This document shows positions 1-10,030 of a DNA stretch of 64,000 bases, one piece after another. Positions within the stretch are counted from its first letter, which is position 1. Each line of letters starts with the position of its first letter. The DNA lies in the NCBI GenBank assembly GCA_004764695.1, contig SMSO01000034.1:3542501-3606500 (forward strand). Direction: 5' to 3'. Below the pieces are notes generated by a model, which saw only the letters and a list, made by a program, of their open reading frames with translations, did not search any database and was not told the origin of the DNA. Source of the stretch: Schizochytrium sp. TIO01 (taxonomy: Eukaryota; Sar; Bigyra; Thraustochytrida; Thraustochytriidae). The position numbers and the translations under genes were made by a program.

Positions 1-1020
1 TTGAGTCAAGCAAGAAACAAATAGAAATATAGTATGAAAGTAGAATTTTTAACCTTATTTCAACTAAATAATAGTAGGTACCTACCCACCTACTACTAAT
101 AGCGCGAAAGGTAGAAGAGAAGTCAGTCATCACAGAAAGAGTAAAAGAGTAATAGATCTACTAGTCAATTGATGTTTTCAATTGCTCTCTTGTTTCTCAA
201 GCCTTGTGTCATGAACTGCTTAGTTGAGGTCAGTTTGAGCACATAAATAGAAGTGAACGAACCGAGTGCTGAAGGGTGTCTTTGATTGCTCCCGTTGACA
301 AGATCTGTGCGTATTTGCTCGCCAATTCAATGACTGATCGAGACAATATTAAACTTGTATGTAAAGCAAAAAGTCTGAATGAATGCGTGGAGGAGTTTGA
401 TACGAGTAGGGTAAAGGAAAAGAATTTGCAGTTAAGTTTTTATATGTTAAGGCTATCTATGGCTTTGGTGTTTAGACAGAGCCATGTAGAGTTTTCATTG
501 TTCTTTTTCACAAGGATAAGACAATTTGAGGGGCTGGATCTGAGCATGCATTATTAGTACCTTTCTCTTTACGGGTAGCAGATGCAAGGAACTAGTTCCC
601 CGCAGTTTAAAAACACTGTTCTGCAATTTCAAGCGGAAATCAAATACGCAGACAAACTCAAATATGAAACGATTATACAATAATAAGACAGATCTGGTTG
701 CTAGAGCAAATGGGACCATAATGATTTCATCGAACCTTATTTGTGTAGCTTCTGCATTTGAGGTAGTACATTAGAAGGAAAAGAGCAAATTGAGGTTTAA
801 AATATGGAAGAGATCGCGTATGTCAATGCAGCGAAATCAATATTCAATAAGGAAGGAAAAGTAATTTCCTGCTCAATTTGGAAAATGAAAAGGTCACAGC
901 TTAGATTTGACAGTACCAGGTATTCATGAATAGATTGTTTGATTTATCGGGGTCGCTACAGTTAGGAAGTTCGCTAGTAAGATAGGTTAGTGTTGTTTTC
1001 TGCAAGGTCTCAGCACAGAT
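1..1020. other. Intergenic region left of the CysRS gene
   Basis: No recognisable gene. It holds a palindrome-rich GGTA/TACC motif at 73-97 and a 75-codon plus-strand frame (ATG at 330, stop at 557) whose product resembles nothing I know. The rest is AT-rich and without clear structure. The 3' end of the minus-strand CysRS gene lies at its right border. Confidence 0.5.
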
Positions 1021-3441
1021 TTATGCTTGAGAAGACGCAGCTGCCTCTAGATCGGCGTAAACCTGTTGGAGGTTAGCAAGCTCCTCCTTTATTGCGTCAA
1101 GATAAGCAGCTGGGTTGCCGTTTGATTTTGTCTCCAGATCAGCGTTTACCTTGCGCTGCTTATCCATAGCCTTCTTGAGCTTCTTGCGCTGGGAGTCAGG
1201 GATGGGCTTCTCGTCACCAGCAGCCTGAGTAGGAATACCATCTTCATCCCAAGCAGTGTACTCAGCAGTCTTGAAGATCTCCGCTGCCGGGGTCTGGGCC
1301 GCAGTCCATTTGGCGAGCTCCTTCTCCTTTTGATCAACCTTGCCCTGAGCCTTCTTGAGGCGCTCCTCGGCCTCCTTGGCACGCTTTTGGGCAATCTCAC
1401 GACGCAAACTCTCAGGGTCCTCAAGGTTCCACTTTGTGCCCTCAGGGCGGTCCTCAAGACGGAGACCAAGATCCACCAAGGTCTCGTCACGAATAGTATC
1501 GCATGCCTGAAGAATGGATCGCAGGGCCGGGTCTGCCTTGTTCTCAGCGCCAAGAGCGAGGTTGCGCACCATTTCGCGGAAGCTGACCAGAGCTTCAGCA
1601 AAGGCATCAACGCCCTGGTTTGCACCAGCATTGTCAGCCACAGTTTCAGAAGCACCAGCGTGGTAGCCAAAGCCATCGTTACCCTGAACCACACCAAACA
1701 CCTTGAGGATCTGAGTTACATACACAGCAATACGACGCAGAAGCAGGATTGCAGGGCGCACGTCGGGAAGCTTAAAGTACTTGTTGCACTCAGTGATAAG
1801 GTCAATCATAGCACGCATGGCCTCAACAGTGTTGAAGTTGTCCAGAAGGGAACGGTGCACAGTCTCCTGAGTTGCAAGGAATGCATCTGCAAGCTCGTGG
1901 TCAGTGGCACCCATGCGCCAGCCAACCTCTTCATCAAGGTAGTCAGAGCGCGAGAGGTTCTCGACTTCCTGAAAGAACGTACGGAAGGCACGCTCCTTCT
2001 TGACTGCGTCCTCCATCTTTTGGTCACTGTACGCCATAGGGCTGTCCCATGCTTGGAGAAGAAAGAGAATGCGAAGTTGGCGCGCAGTGTGGGTAGAAAG
2101 GGCCTCGCGAATAGTGACAAAGTTCTTGAGTGACTTGGACATCTTGAGGCCCTTGATGTTAAGGTGGCCAGCGTGCAAAAAGTATGAGCACCACTGCTGG
2201 CAGCCGAAGCAGGCCTCAGACTGAGCAAGCTCGTTGTCGTGATGGGGGAACTTAAGATCCTCACCACCAGCGTGGATATCGAGGTGCTCACCGAGGATAT
2301 CGGAAGCGATCACAGAACACTCAATGTGCCAACCAGGGCGACCCATACCCCAGGGCGACTCCCAGGCAGGCTCACCCGGCTTGGAGGCCTTCCAAAGCGC
2401 AAAGTCGTTACGGTTGCGCTTGGCGAGCGCGTTACTGTCTCCGAGAGCACCCTCGCTCTCGGCGAGCTGAGCGTCACTTGTGTCTTCCTTAGCCGGCACA
2501 AGTTTACGGTAATTATGCTCCTTCTTGTACTCATCAAGGCTAAGGTACACAGACCCCTCAGCCTCGTAGCCGATGCCCTTCTCCACAATGCGCTGGATAA
2601 AAGCAATAATCTGCGGAATGTACTCTGTAACACGGGTAAGAACATCAGGCTCACGAATGCCGAGAGCAGCCATGTCCTCCATGAACTCACGTTCATATTT
2701 TCGTGCATGAGCATTAAAGATTTCATGCTCCGTGACCGTAGCTCCCTTCTCCTTGTCGAGCTTCTTCGACAAGACCCCGCGAGCAGCCTCTACAAGAGCC
2801 TCACGATCGCCAGCCTTGGTAGCCTGGGCAGTCTCAATATCCTCCACTTCCTTTGCAAATCCCTCAATCTTCTGCAAGTGCATGTTCAGTTGTTCTGTAG
2901 CCTCCTCGAGCTCGCGCTTCTTGGACTCTTGTCCTTCGAGCTCCTTGACCTCCTGCTCGAGCTTCTCGCGCTTGCTGACAAGGTCCTCCTGAGCCTCCTT
3001 GGTGGCTTGTGAGACCATTGTGGCAAGTTCTGCAAATGCTACGGATTCATCAGCTTTGAGGTCATCGACAAGCTTGTTTTGGCGGGCTCTCAAGATGATT
3101 TTGTCGTCGATGTCTGTGATGTTGACTTGGTACAACACGTTGTAGCCGAAGTAGTCCGTCATGATGCGGCGCAGGATATCGAAGGACAGGTATGAGCGAG
3201 CGTGACCAACGTGGGAGCTGTCATATACCGTGGGACCGCAGGTGTACCACTTGACGGTGCGTCCATTGAGAGGCACGAACACGTCTTTCCTGCCGGTGAG
3301 AGAGTTGTTCATGAGGAGCTTGCCCTCAGCAAGAGGGTCACCTTCCACAGGAAGAGGAGGGTACCATGGGTGCCGCTGAGCGCCGGCACCGTTGTCTGAT
3401 GCAAAGGCTGGGCCAAACTGGCCGCGTCCGGAAGTGCTCAT
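1021..3441 (-). CDS. Cysteinyl-tRNA synthetase, eukaryotic cytosolic type
   Basis: Charges tRNA-Cys with cysteine (class I synthetase, EC 6.1.1.16). The 806-residue frame runs from an ATG to TAA. CGPTVYD at 68-74 carries the first zinc cysteine (C68). The HIGH box is HVGH at 77-80, WHIECS at 371-376 gives C375, FPHHDNELAQSE at about 398-409 supplies the His/Glu zinc ligands, and the KMSKS loop is at 433-437. As in animal and fungal cytosolic enzymes, the Rossmann fold is split by a long insertion, here a charged coiled coil at about 130-240. The C-terminal 115 residues are a Lys/Glu-rich helical extension of the sort that often helps tRNA binding. No clear organelle presequence is seen, although 45 residues precede the catalytic core, so dual localisation cannot be excluded. 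The identification is firm. Confidence 0.97.
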   Translation of the reverse strand: MSTSGRGQFGPAFASDNGAGAQRHPWYPPLPVEGDPLAEGKLLMNNSLTGRKDVFVPLNGRTVKWYTCGPTVYDSSHVGHARSYLSFDILRRIMTDYFGYNVLYQVNITDIDDKIILRARQNKLVDDLKADESVAFAELATMVSQATKEAQEDLVSKREKLEQEVKELEGQESKKRELEEATEQLNMHLQKIEGFAKEVEDIETAQATKAGDREALVEAARGVLSKKLDKEKGATVTEHEIFNAHARKYEREFMEDMAALGIREPDVLTRVTEYIPQIIAFIQRIVEKGIGYEAEGSVYLSLDEYKKEHNYRKLVPAKEDTSDAQLAESEGALGDSNALAKRNRNDFALWKASKPGEPAWESPWGMGRPGWHIECSVIASDILGEHLDIHAGGEDLKFPHHDNELAQSEACFGCQQWCSYFLHAGHLNIKGLKMSKSLKNFVTIREALSTHTARQLRILFLLQAWDSPMAYSDQKMEDAVKKERAFRTFFQEVENLSRSDYLDEEVGWRMGATDHELADAFLATQETVHRSLLDNFNTVEAMRAMIDLITECNKYFKLPDVRPAILLLRRIAVYVTQILKVFGVVQGNDGFGYHAGASETVADNAGANQGVDAFAEALVSFREMVRNLALGAENKADPALRSILQACDTIRDETLVDLGLRLEDRPEGTKWNLEDPESLRREIAQKRAKEAEERLKKAQGKVDQKEKELAKWTAAQTPAAEIFKTAEYTAWDEDGIPTQAAGDEKPIPDSQRKKLKKAMDKQRKVNADLETKSNGNPAAYLDAIKEELANLQQVYADLEAAASSQA

Positions 3442-5951
3442 CGTGTTCGAGACGGTATAGCAGGCAGCCTGACAGGATGAAGCGGACTTCGAGGTTTGAC
3501 TGTCTTCTGGATGTCTGTCTCCGTGGCGGAGAAGTTATTGATTTGTTCTCCTTTGTTCTGTTCAATTCTCTTTCTTTTCTAGCATTTCCCTTATTTGTTT
3601 AGTACAATCGCACTCCAAAGTGTCCTCACTTAAATTGCTCAATGCCTTCCTTTCCTGGTACGCCTTAGTAGTCACTCCGGAAAGAGCTGCTATCCTCGCA
3701 TGGTCACTTCTGTTTTCACAGGCTCTGTGTCACTCCTGTAGACTATAAATATGAATAGCTGTCATGTTTCTAAACCCAAAAGCTGCAAAATGGGAGCTTT
3801 CAGTAGTAGCAGTGTCGATCTTTTAATTAAAATTATACATAAATTTGTAAAGAAAAGAAAAGAAAAGTGAAAGATGTAGTATTGTGCCCAAAAAGGACAG
3901 ATCCAGGACCTTTACAGTCATTCTAATCTCACAGGTTTCTCACATCCCTGGCCTGCGAAGGTAAATGTTCACGCATAGCCAAGCCCTTCGTGTCTCACCC
4001 TCGAGTGGCTCTGCACATCAACCTCCCTCTAATTACACCAGGAAACAGCGCTGTGCTAGTCTCGTTCCTGAGATCGAAAGAAGTTGTGGGCTACCTACCT
4101 ACCTACCTACCAAGGTACTAGTGGTTTGCTAGAGAGAAAAGACAAGAAATGAGAGGAAGGGACGAAAGATAAATAATATGATAATGAGTGGTAGTAATAG
4201 TGCCAGCATAAATTAATTGCATTACGTACATCGATCGCAATCACTCGTTCCATTTCACTTCATAAATTCGATTGCGATACAATGCAACAAATCAGAATTC
4301 ACTGGCGTGACTAGCGATGTTTTATGCGTTGCATGCAGTTCAAGTCTGGCTATTTCTGCGACGATGAAGAAATGTCACTTGGGCTTGGGAAAAGAAGAGC
4401 TTTCAAAGAGTTTGCTGGTGGAGCATTCGCAGAAAGAGCTTTTGTGAGGAGGAACGGTGGAGGAACATTTGTCGCCGCCTGTTCTTCTGGAGCAGAACCA
4501 GAACCAAATCCAAATCAGTCACAGATCTGAGAATCCTTTGCAAACACTTCTCTAGCTCTACTCTAGAGCAATACAACATCAATTAAGAACTCCATGGTGC
4601 AGTAGGTACCTAAGTGCTATGCCTTAAGGTTTCCAAAGTACTCAAGGCAACCAAGAGAATCGATAAGCTAGGGAATAAACAAAATGCACGCTAGAAACTT
4701 ATCGTATAGCACCACGGTGCAGGCTGTGAATACGCGACAGGATTCTCGCTGAGAAAGCAAGGACCCCAAGAGAGATGAGCTTTTTCACATTTCAATTCTG
4801 AATTTGGAGGTAGGGATCGAATCCAAAACGGAGATGGCAACTTGCAACTTGCAAGCCTCCTACGGCATATAGAATCGCAAGCTACTAACGGGTCTACATT
4901 GTCAACGCGGTTGCGAATTAAGATAATAAGGATCAATTTGGCACATGAATCTTCACAAAGGTCTGAGTGATACGGTGGAAGGCGCTTGATTATAAGACAT
5001 CCCTTCTGAATAACCCGTTCTGCTTACTAAAGAGAGAACGAGGCGGAAACGCGCGAATGGTGGGCCCGTCGGAGTGATTCGGACTACCTGGGAGTTGACG
5101 CAGACGGGCTTTGGTGGCATGCGCAAATATGATCCAATGGTTCATGGCAACTTTTCTATCAAAAATATGAGAAAGAATGAACATTGTCACGATTCTCCCT
5201 ACCTCACCATTTACGCATTTACAGAAAAAAAAAAATGAGAAGCACAGCTCTGAGCCAAGAGTGAAAAAACAAAAACCAAGGATGATTTGTATTTTAGTCT
5301 CTGTAGTAGAATAGTATCGACCAGTGAATGTCGAAGTCAGGGATAATGTTCATAGAGAGTGTAAAGGGTGAAGGAAGAAGAACTAAGCCCTGGCAAGGTA
5401 CACACAAACAACAAAAAGAGAAATCGAAAAAAGAATTGACTCTTTTTCTGATGTGCATGGTTGCTCCTGCACGAAGAACCCGTTTTTGGAAATTTCTTTG
5501 CTCCAATTGTGAATGCAAAATGAAATTACCCTTCTGAAATTTATGTTCGGGTTAGGGCATCAACAAAGCAATATAGAGTGAAAAGTTTGTAAGACTTTCT
5601 TGATTTGTAAACAATAATGATGTTTTCTTTAGGAAAGAACAATTTTAAACGTTACCTCACTACTTTGCACTAATAAGAAAGAAGAAACTAGTGGCTGTAT
5701 TATACACAAATTATTGAATTGGATACAAGTATCGGCGAGGCCCATTTTTGTGAATCGAGCAGCACCCCACTTGTAATTTTCATCATCTTGAGAAACCCAA
5801 GACGATATCTATAGTAGAGTGAGACGAAAGAGAATTTATTTCTCAAAAAGCTGACAATCCTCTTGCCAGAAAATTCTACCATGGTACACCTGTTTTGAAG
5901 GATTGTTAACACTAACAAAAGAATTGGCATGCCACGTGAAGAAGGATTGTC
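3442..5951. other. Intergenic region, no supported gene
   Basis: About 2.5 kb between two minus-strand genes. It contains a (CTAC)5 tract at 4091-4110 followed by a GGTACT element, another GGTACC motif at 4601-4613, and only short frames under 85 codons with no recognisable product. The first few hundred bases above 3441 should hold the CysRS promoter, but no convincing TATA box was found on the minus strand. Confidence 0.5.
4091..4110. repeat. (CTAC)5 microsatellite
   Basis: Five CTAC units followed by C AAGGTACTAG; it is the most regular member of the scattered GGTA/TACC motif group. Confidence 0.9.
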
Positions 5952-6725
5952 TCAGTCATATGTTTGGTTTGCAGCCTGAAGTTCCTCAAGAACTGTAGTT
6001 TGAATGTTCTGCGTACGCTGCAGACGTGCAATAAGCTGTGCCTCTTTCTTCTCAAGGCTTAGTATTTTCTTCTCAATCTTCCTTGCAGCCGCTTCCTCAG
6101 CATAAACTTTTCGTTCGTACTCTCTGCGTGCCTGCTCACGCATTGCTTCTTGGCGACGATGCAGTTTGCGCTGTGCTTCCTCCCGTGATCTTTTGACAGC
6201 TTCTGCCCGCCTCAAAGCATCCTCGTGGGCCTTCATTCGCTGCTCCGAAGCAGTTTGCACAGCCTGCTGTTTCAATGCTCGCATCTCTTGTGCTTCGCGA
6301 ATTTTGCGTTCGTGAACCTCCCGAATTTGCTTTCTTCGTGCAGCGCGAGCAAGATCCTTTTCAAGCATTCGCTCCTTCCCCTCAAGCTCTAGACGTCGGT
6401 CCTCCAAAGCTTCTGTTTTCGCGCGGACATTTTTTGTGCGCTGCCGAGCAATCTCTGTTACTCGATGTTGAGCTTGAACAATACGATGTCTTGCTCTTTC
6501 CTCTTCCTTTTTGAGCAACAAGATTCGATTCTGTAGAGCTTGTTGGTCCACCTCAGCCTGTTTCCTAGCTTTTCTGGCCAACGCTAAGCTATGTGCAGTA
6601 CCGTGGTCTTCATCAGTTTGCCGAAGCACCAAGGCTGTGCTCTGTTGCGCAATTTCTTCATCTTCAAGGTCATCATCCATATGTAGCACTTGCTGCGTCA
6701 GAAGTCCCTCCCGGGGACTCGCCAT
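5952..6725 (-). CDS. Coiled-coil protein of unknown function
   Basis: A 257-residue protein starting at an ATG with MASPREGLL. The first 45 residues are acidic (HMDDDLEDEE) and the remaining 200 or so form one almost unbroken, very basic and Arg/Glu/Gln-rich helix with heptad-like spacing, ending NQTYD. There is no signal peptide, membrane segment or enzyme motif. Similar short, highly charged coiled coils are common in axonemal and basal-body proteins, and thraustochytrids make flagellate zoospores, so a cytoskeletal or ciliary role is possible but not shown. The even, gene-like composition and clean ATG-to-stop frame argue that it is real. It is transcribed divergently from the next coiled-coil gene. 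Confidence 0.8.
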   Translation of the reverse strand: MASPREGLLTQQVLHMDDDLEDEEIAQQSTALVLRQTDEDHGTAHSLALARKARKQAEVDQQALQNRILLLKKEEERARHRIVQAQHRVTEIARQRTKNVRAKTEALEDRRLELEGKERMLEKDLARAARRKQIREVHERKIREAQEMRALKQQAVQTASEQRMKAHEDALRRAEAVKRSREEAQRKLHRRQEAMREQARREYERKVYAEEAAARKIEKKILSLEKKEAQLIARLQRTQNIQTTVLEELQAANQTYD

Positions 6726-7782
6726 GTTATTTTAGCCCAGACCTCAGTTGGACGCACTGATGAAGACTTCCGCCGACCTCACAGGCTGGCTGCCTATTCG
6801 CAAATTTGCGTCTTTGCAGAGCCCAAGCCAGAGGGAACTAAGCTATTGCCTCAGCGCTAAGGAGGTTTATACTCTCCCCAATAACCGCAAGATTTTCTGC
6901 ATACGCAGGCCGCGCATCTGATCGTGATCTTCATCATTATTTCCATCTCTGCTAGTTCTCCGCGCCATCCCCATTCCAGTACACACCTGTATAGAGAGAC
7001 TAGTGCACACCTACCGCGCTGCGGAACCCGCACATATATAAGGCTCGGTGGCGCGCGAGCGAGTGCGTAAAACCGTCGTCGATAACACCCACCTCGTTTT
7101 GCCGGTATCAAGAGCCCCAGAAGCATAAATTTGCCTATGATTTTACCTTGAAGCAGGGCCTGCGGTTCAAGTTTTCTTCTCTGCGATCGTTTCGATTTGC
7201 CTGTTTGCCCCCTTATCGTGATATTTGTCTATTAGTTCGTTTCTTGGGACACCGACAACGCGAAGTAGTCTAAAGAAGAGCTTCTCCTTCTCTGACGACT
7301 TAAAAAAAACTTTTCTGTGCATGGTTACTTTGTCTTGGTCTGCTGCTAAGCTGATTGGGGCTCTGTGATTGGCAGTAAAGGTGAAACTCCCTTGTGGCCT
7401 AGAGACTCCTCAAACCTTGCTCTGGACGCTTAAGGTATAAACAGCTTGTGGCTTTGGTATCTGTTCTCACGTAAATCCTCTTCGCGGGAATAACTGCAGT
7501 GCAGCAGTTAAGTTGGCAGAACAAGCTCTTGAGTGAGTCGGCCAGCTTACTAGCTAGCTAGCTCGCATCTAACTCGCGGTAATCAATTGAGGCGCTGCAG
7601 ATCTATAGCTAGTACTTGACCTTGGATTGTTGACTTAGTTGCTCAGGTACTGGGACGACAGAAAAAAGTGCTCAATCAAGTTCGTTTGTTTGTTTGCTTC
7701 TTGAGCTATATCGTCTTCGTCAGGGCTTTCTTTAGTGATTCGTGGGAAAAAACAACAACTAGAGAATAGAGTGTTGACTGCT
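6726..7782. promoter_or_regulatory. Divergent intergenic region between two coiled-coil genes
   Basis: About 1.06 kb separating head-to-head genes, so it should hold both promoters. TATA-like strings on the plus strand lie at 7035-7042 (TATATAAG) and 7436-7442 (TATAAAC), the latter about 340 bases before the plus-strand ATG. A CTAGCTAGCTAG palindrome lies near 7550-7562. The long distance to the ATG leaves room for a 5' UTR, possibly with an intron, but nothing decides this. Confidence 0.3.
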
Positions 7783-9183
7783 ATGCCACCTCCCGGAAGC
7801 TACCATGGCCTGAGTGGCAACAATTCTGATGAGCCCTCGCGAGAGGAGCTTAAGTCGGAGGTCTTTACATTGAAGATGAAATGTCACCAGTATGAAGAGC
7901 GCATGAAGTTAGTCAATTTACATGGTCTAAATGGCGAAACACTACAACAACGCAACAACGAGCTTGAGGAGCAGCTTGCAGACACCACTGCAGAGCTGCG
8001 TAACCGCTCTGAAGAGCTCGAAAACTATGTTGCTCTTCTAGGAAAGGCAAGAACTGCCATCGAAAAACTTAATACGCGTAACCAGGAGCTCAATGCGGCA
8101 CTACAGGAAAAAACTGTGAACCTCGAAGCTCTCAAAAACGAGTGCCATGACCTCGAGCAGAACCTTGCCACTTGCGAACGAGACCGCGATACGGCAGTTG
8201 ATCGTAGTAGAGCTTTTGAGAGGGAAGTTATTCGGCTTGAGCCTATGGAGCCCAAGGCGAGGCTTCTGCCGAAGGTTTGCGAGGAACGCGACTCGTTGCA
8301 ACATCGCGTGCAGGATCTCGAGCGGGATCTCACTAACAGCCAGGCCGAGGCTCGCATGGCTAGGGAGCAAGCGGAGAAGGAGGCGGCACGGTTAGAACTG
8401 GCAAATTTAGACTATCAAAATGCTCAAAAGGAGTTTCAACATGAGATTATGCGCCGCACAGAAGAACTCGAGCAGAAGCATAATCATGCTCAGAGTCGCT
8501 ACGAAGCAAACCTCAAAGAAAGTGAGCTACAGATTAAGTTCTACGAAGAGAAGGTCCAATCCCTAGAGTTTGAGCTGAGCCGTTATTCTTCGCGCACCGA
8601 GGAGCTCAAGGCTCATGAGCGAGAACTTGTGGATGAGGTAGCGCGTCTCAAGGTTGATTTGCAGAATGCCGAGCGCCGCGAAACCATGAATATGGATCGA
8701 TTCCGTCGTGAAATAGATTCCGAACGTCACGAGGCTGCTGATAAAGCTCAACAAGAGCTTCTCGAGGTCCGTGCGGACCTGAACAATCAACTTATGGATA
8801 AGCAACGGCAATACGAGAGCCTCTGTACCGCTATGGCCTCACAAAAAGAAAAACATCGCCGCACCGTTCATGAGTACTCCAAAAAGATCGATGACTTGAC
8901 AAGTCAACTCGAAACAATTAAAAAGCGCTGGAAAGACTCAATCTCAAACAAACGAGTTGCCCAGAAGGAAAACATCGTGCGGAGTGGCAACACCATACCT
9001 ACTGTCCCTTCTGGAGTTGTCAGCACATCCAAACCATCGAGTTCACGCCCTGCTTCTACAAAGAAGAGTAAATCCACGACCCTCAAGTCCCACACTGTTT
9101 CATCTGCTAACGGGACGACATCTGCGCCTAGCCTTGTTCGGAAAACAAAGACTCTTGTTGTTGCGCCGAAGCCATTTCGATAA
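7783..9183 (+). CDS. Long coiled-coil protein with a basic Ser/Thr-rich tail
   Basis: I take the ATG at 7783 (MPPPGSYHGLSG), the first ATG in the frame, which gives 466 residues. After about 25 flexible residues, a near-continuous alpha-helical coiled coil runs from about 25 to 385, rich in Glu, Leu, Arg and Gln. The last 80 residues are disordered, Ser/Thr/Pro-rich and basic (TKKSKSTTLKS, RKTKTLV), a composition often seen in microtubule- or nucleic-acid-binding tails. No enzymatic motif, membrane segment or signal peptide is present. The family is not recognisable by eye; golgin, centrosomal and kinetochore coiled coils all look like this. It lies divergent to another coiled-coil gene and convergent with the small gene downstream. 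Confidence 0.85.
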   Translation: MPPPGSYHGLSGNNSDEPSREELKSEVFTLKMKCHQYEERMKLVNLHGLNGETLQQRNNELEEQLADTTAELRNRSEELENYVALLGKARTAIEKLNTRNQELNAALQEKTVNLEALKNECHDLEQNLATCERDRDTAVDRSRAFEREVIRLEPMEPKARLLPKVCEERDSLQHRVQDLERDLTNSQAEARMAREQAEKEAARLELANLDYQNAQKEFQHEIMRRTEELEQKHNHAQSRYEANLKESELQIKFYEEKVQSLEFELSRYSSRTEELKAHERELVDEVARLKVDLQNAERRETMNMDRFRREIDSERHEAADKAQQELLEVRADLNNQLMDKQRQYESLCTAMASQKEKHRRTVHEYSKKIDDLTSQLETIKKRWKDSISNKRVAQKENIVRSGNTIPTVPSGVVSTSKPSSSRPASTKKSKSTTLKSHTVSSANGTTSAPSLVRKTKTLVVAPKPFR

Positions 9184-9589
9184 GTTTGGCCTAGGCTCGG
9201 CGATGTTTCCTTCCCGGTCTACCAGTTTATTTGTGTGCTTGCCTGTATGTTGCCAATCATTGTATCATAGTCCCCCATAATTTTCATTGTAACCAAATGA
9301 ATCAGAAGGAAAGCAAAAGTCACGCAACTCATGAATTTAAACTTATAAACGTAAAAACGAACGAAGATAAAATTTAAGAAATACTACAAAACAGATTCAA
9401 ACCTCATTGAGTAAAGAACAAATCCTCTTTCCCTTGTGCAAGTCCCCTTTATTTCCAATTTACAATGGACAAATTAGTATTTTATCTTGACGTAAACAAA
9501 CAGCAAATGGTAAAAACTCTTGTACCCCAGCTGAAGAAAACTAGTTGAATGCCAAGGTATTTAATTTAAGAAATAAACATGAAAACTAA
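9184..9589. other. Convergent 3' intergenic spacer
   Basis: About 400 AT-rich bases between the ends of two convergent genes, holding both 3' UTRs. No gene or notable repeat is seen. Confidence 0.5.
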
Positions 9590-10030
9590 CTACTCGATTA
9601 CTCGGTGTACCTGTTGACCGTTGATGCGGAAACTATCGAGTTCCAGAGGAGGGTCACCAACCTGCCAACTGGAATGGTCCATTTTCCGATAGTTGTCAAT
9701 TTCGAATCGATTCCCACCTCCACACGTACAGCTTGGACAGCATCCCACAATTGGCGCATTGGGAAAAGCAAGGCCCCAGTCAGTGATTGGACCACTGTAT
9801 ACTTTAGCAGTGAGTCCTTCTTGGTTAAAGTAGCGCAAATACCCAGTCTGTGAAATCTCCACAATGATCCCAGTATGCCTTCCCATATTGTGACGACTTT
9901 CACGAAGAGAGATTTTGTACTGAGCAGAAGCTACGCATATACGGTAGCCAGCGCTTACATCTTCGCCAGACGTCCATCGCCCAACGAGGTGCTCCGGTGC
10001 GGCAACTTGTTTGCCGACACATGCACCCAT
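9590..10030 (-). CDS. Small protein with a candidate N-myristoylation/palmitoylation signal
   Basis: The first ATG in the frame gives a 146-residue protein beginning MGACVGKQ. Gly2, a small residue at position 6 and Lys7 fit the general N-myristoylation pattern, and Cys4 could be palmitoylated, so inner-leaflet membrane attachment is a reasonable inference. The body has no membrane segment. It contains a Cys/Gly cluster, CCPSCTCGGGNRFEIDN, around residues 97-113, which could bind metal or form disulfides, and a sequence VGRWTSGEDVSAGYRICV near the start. I do not recognise the family. Composition looks protein-like, and it converges with the coiled-coil gene on its left. The frame is short, so confidence that it is expressed is moderate. 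Confidence 0.6.
   Translation of the reverse strand: MGACVGKQVAAPEHLVGRWTSGEDVSAGYRICVASAQYKISLRESRHNMGRHTGIIVEISQTGYLRYFNQEGLTAKVYSGPITDWGLAFPNAPIVGCCPSCTCGGGNRFEIDNYRKMDHSSWQVGDPPLELDSFRINGQQVHRVIE

Noticed and set aside
330-557. 75-codon frame near the left edge
   Set aside because: No family resemblance, no promoter or conserved feature; length is within chance.
1330-2133. 267-codon plus-strand frame opposite the CysRS gene
   Set aside because: Lies wholly antisense to well-conserved synthetase coding sequence; product is Leu/Val-rich and unlike any family. A shadow frame.
4780-4850. GGATCGAATCC-like string resembling a tRNA B box
   Set aside because: The flanking bases do not form a T stem or an acceptor stem, and no A box or anticodon arm fits upstream.
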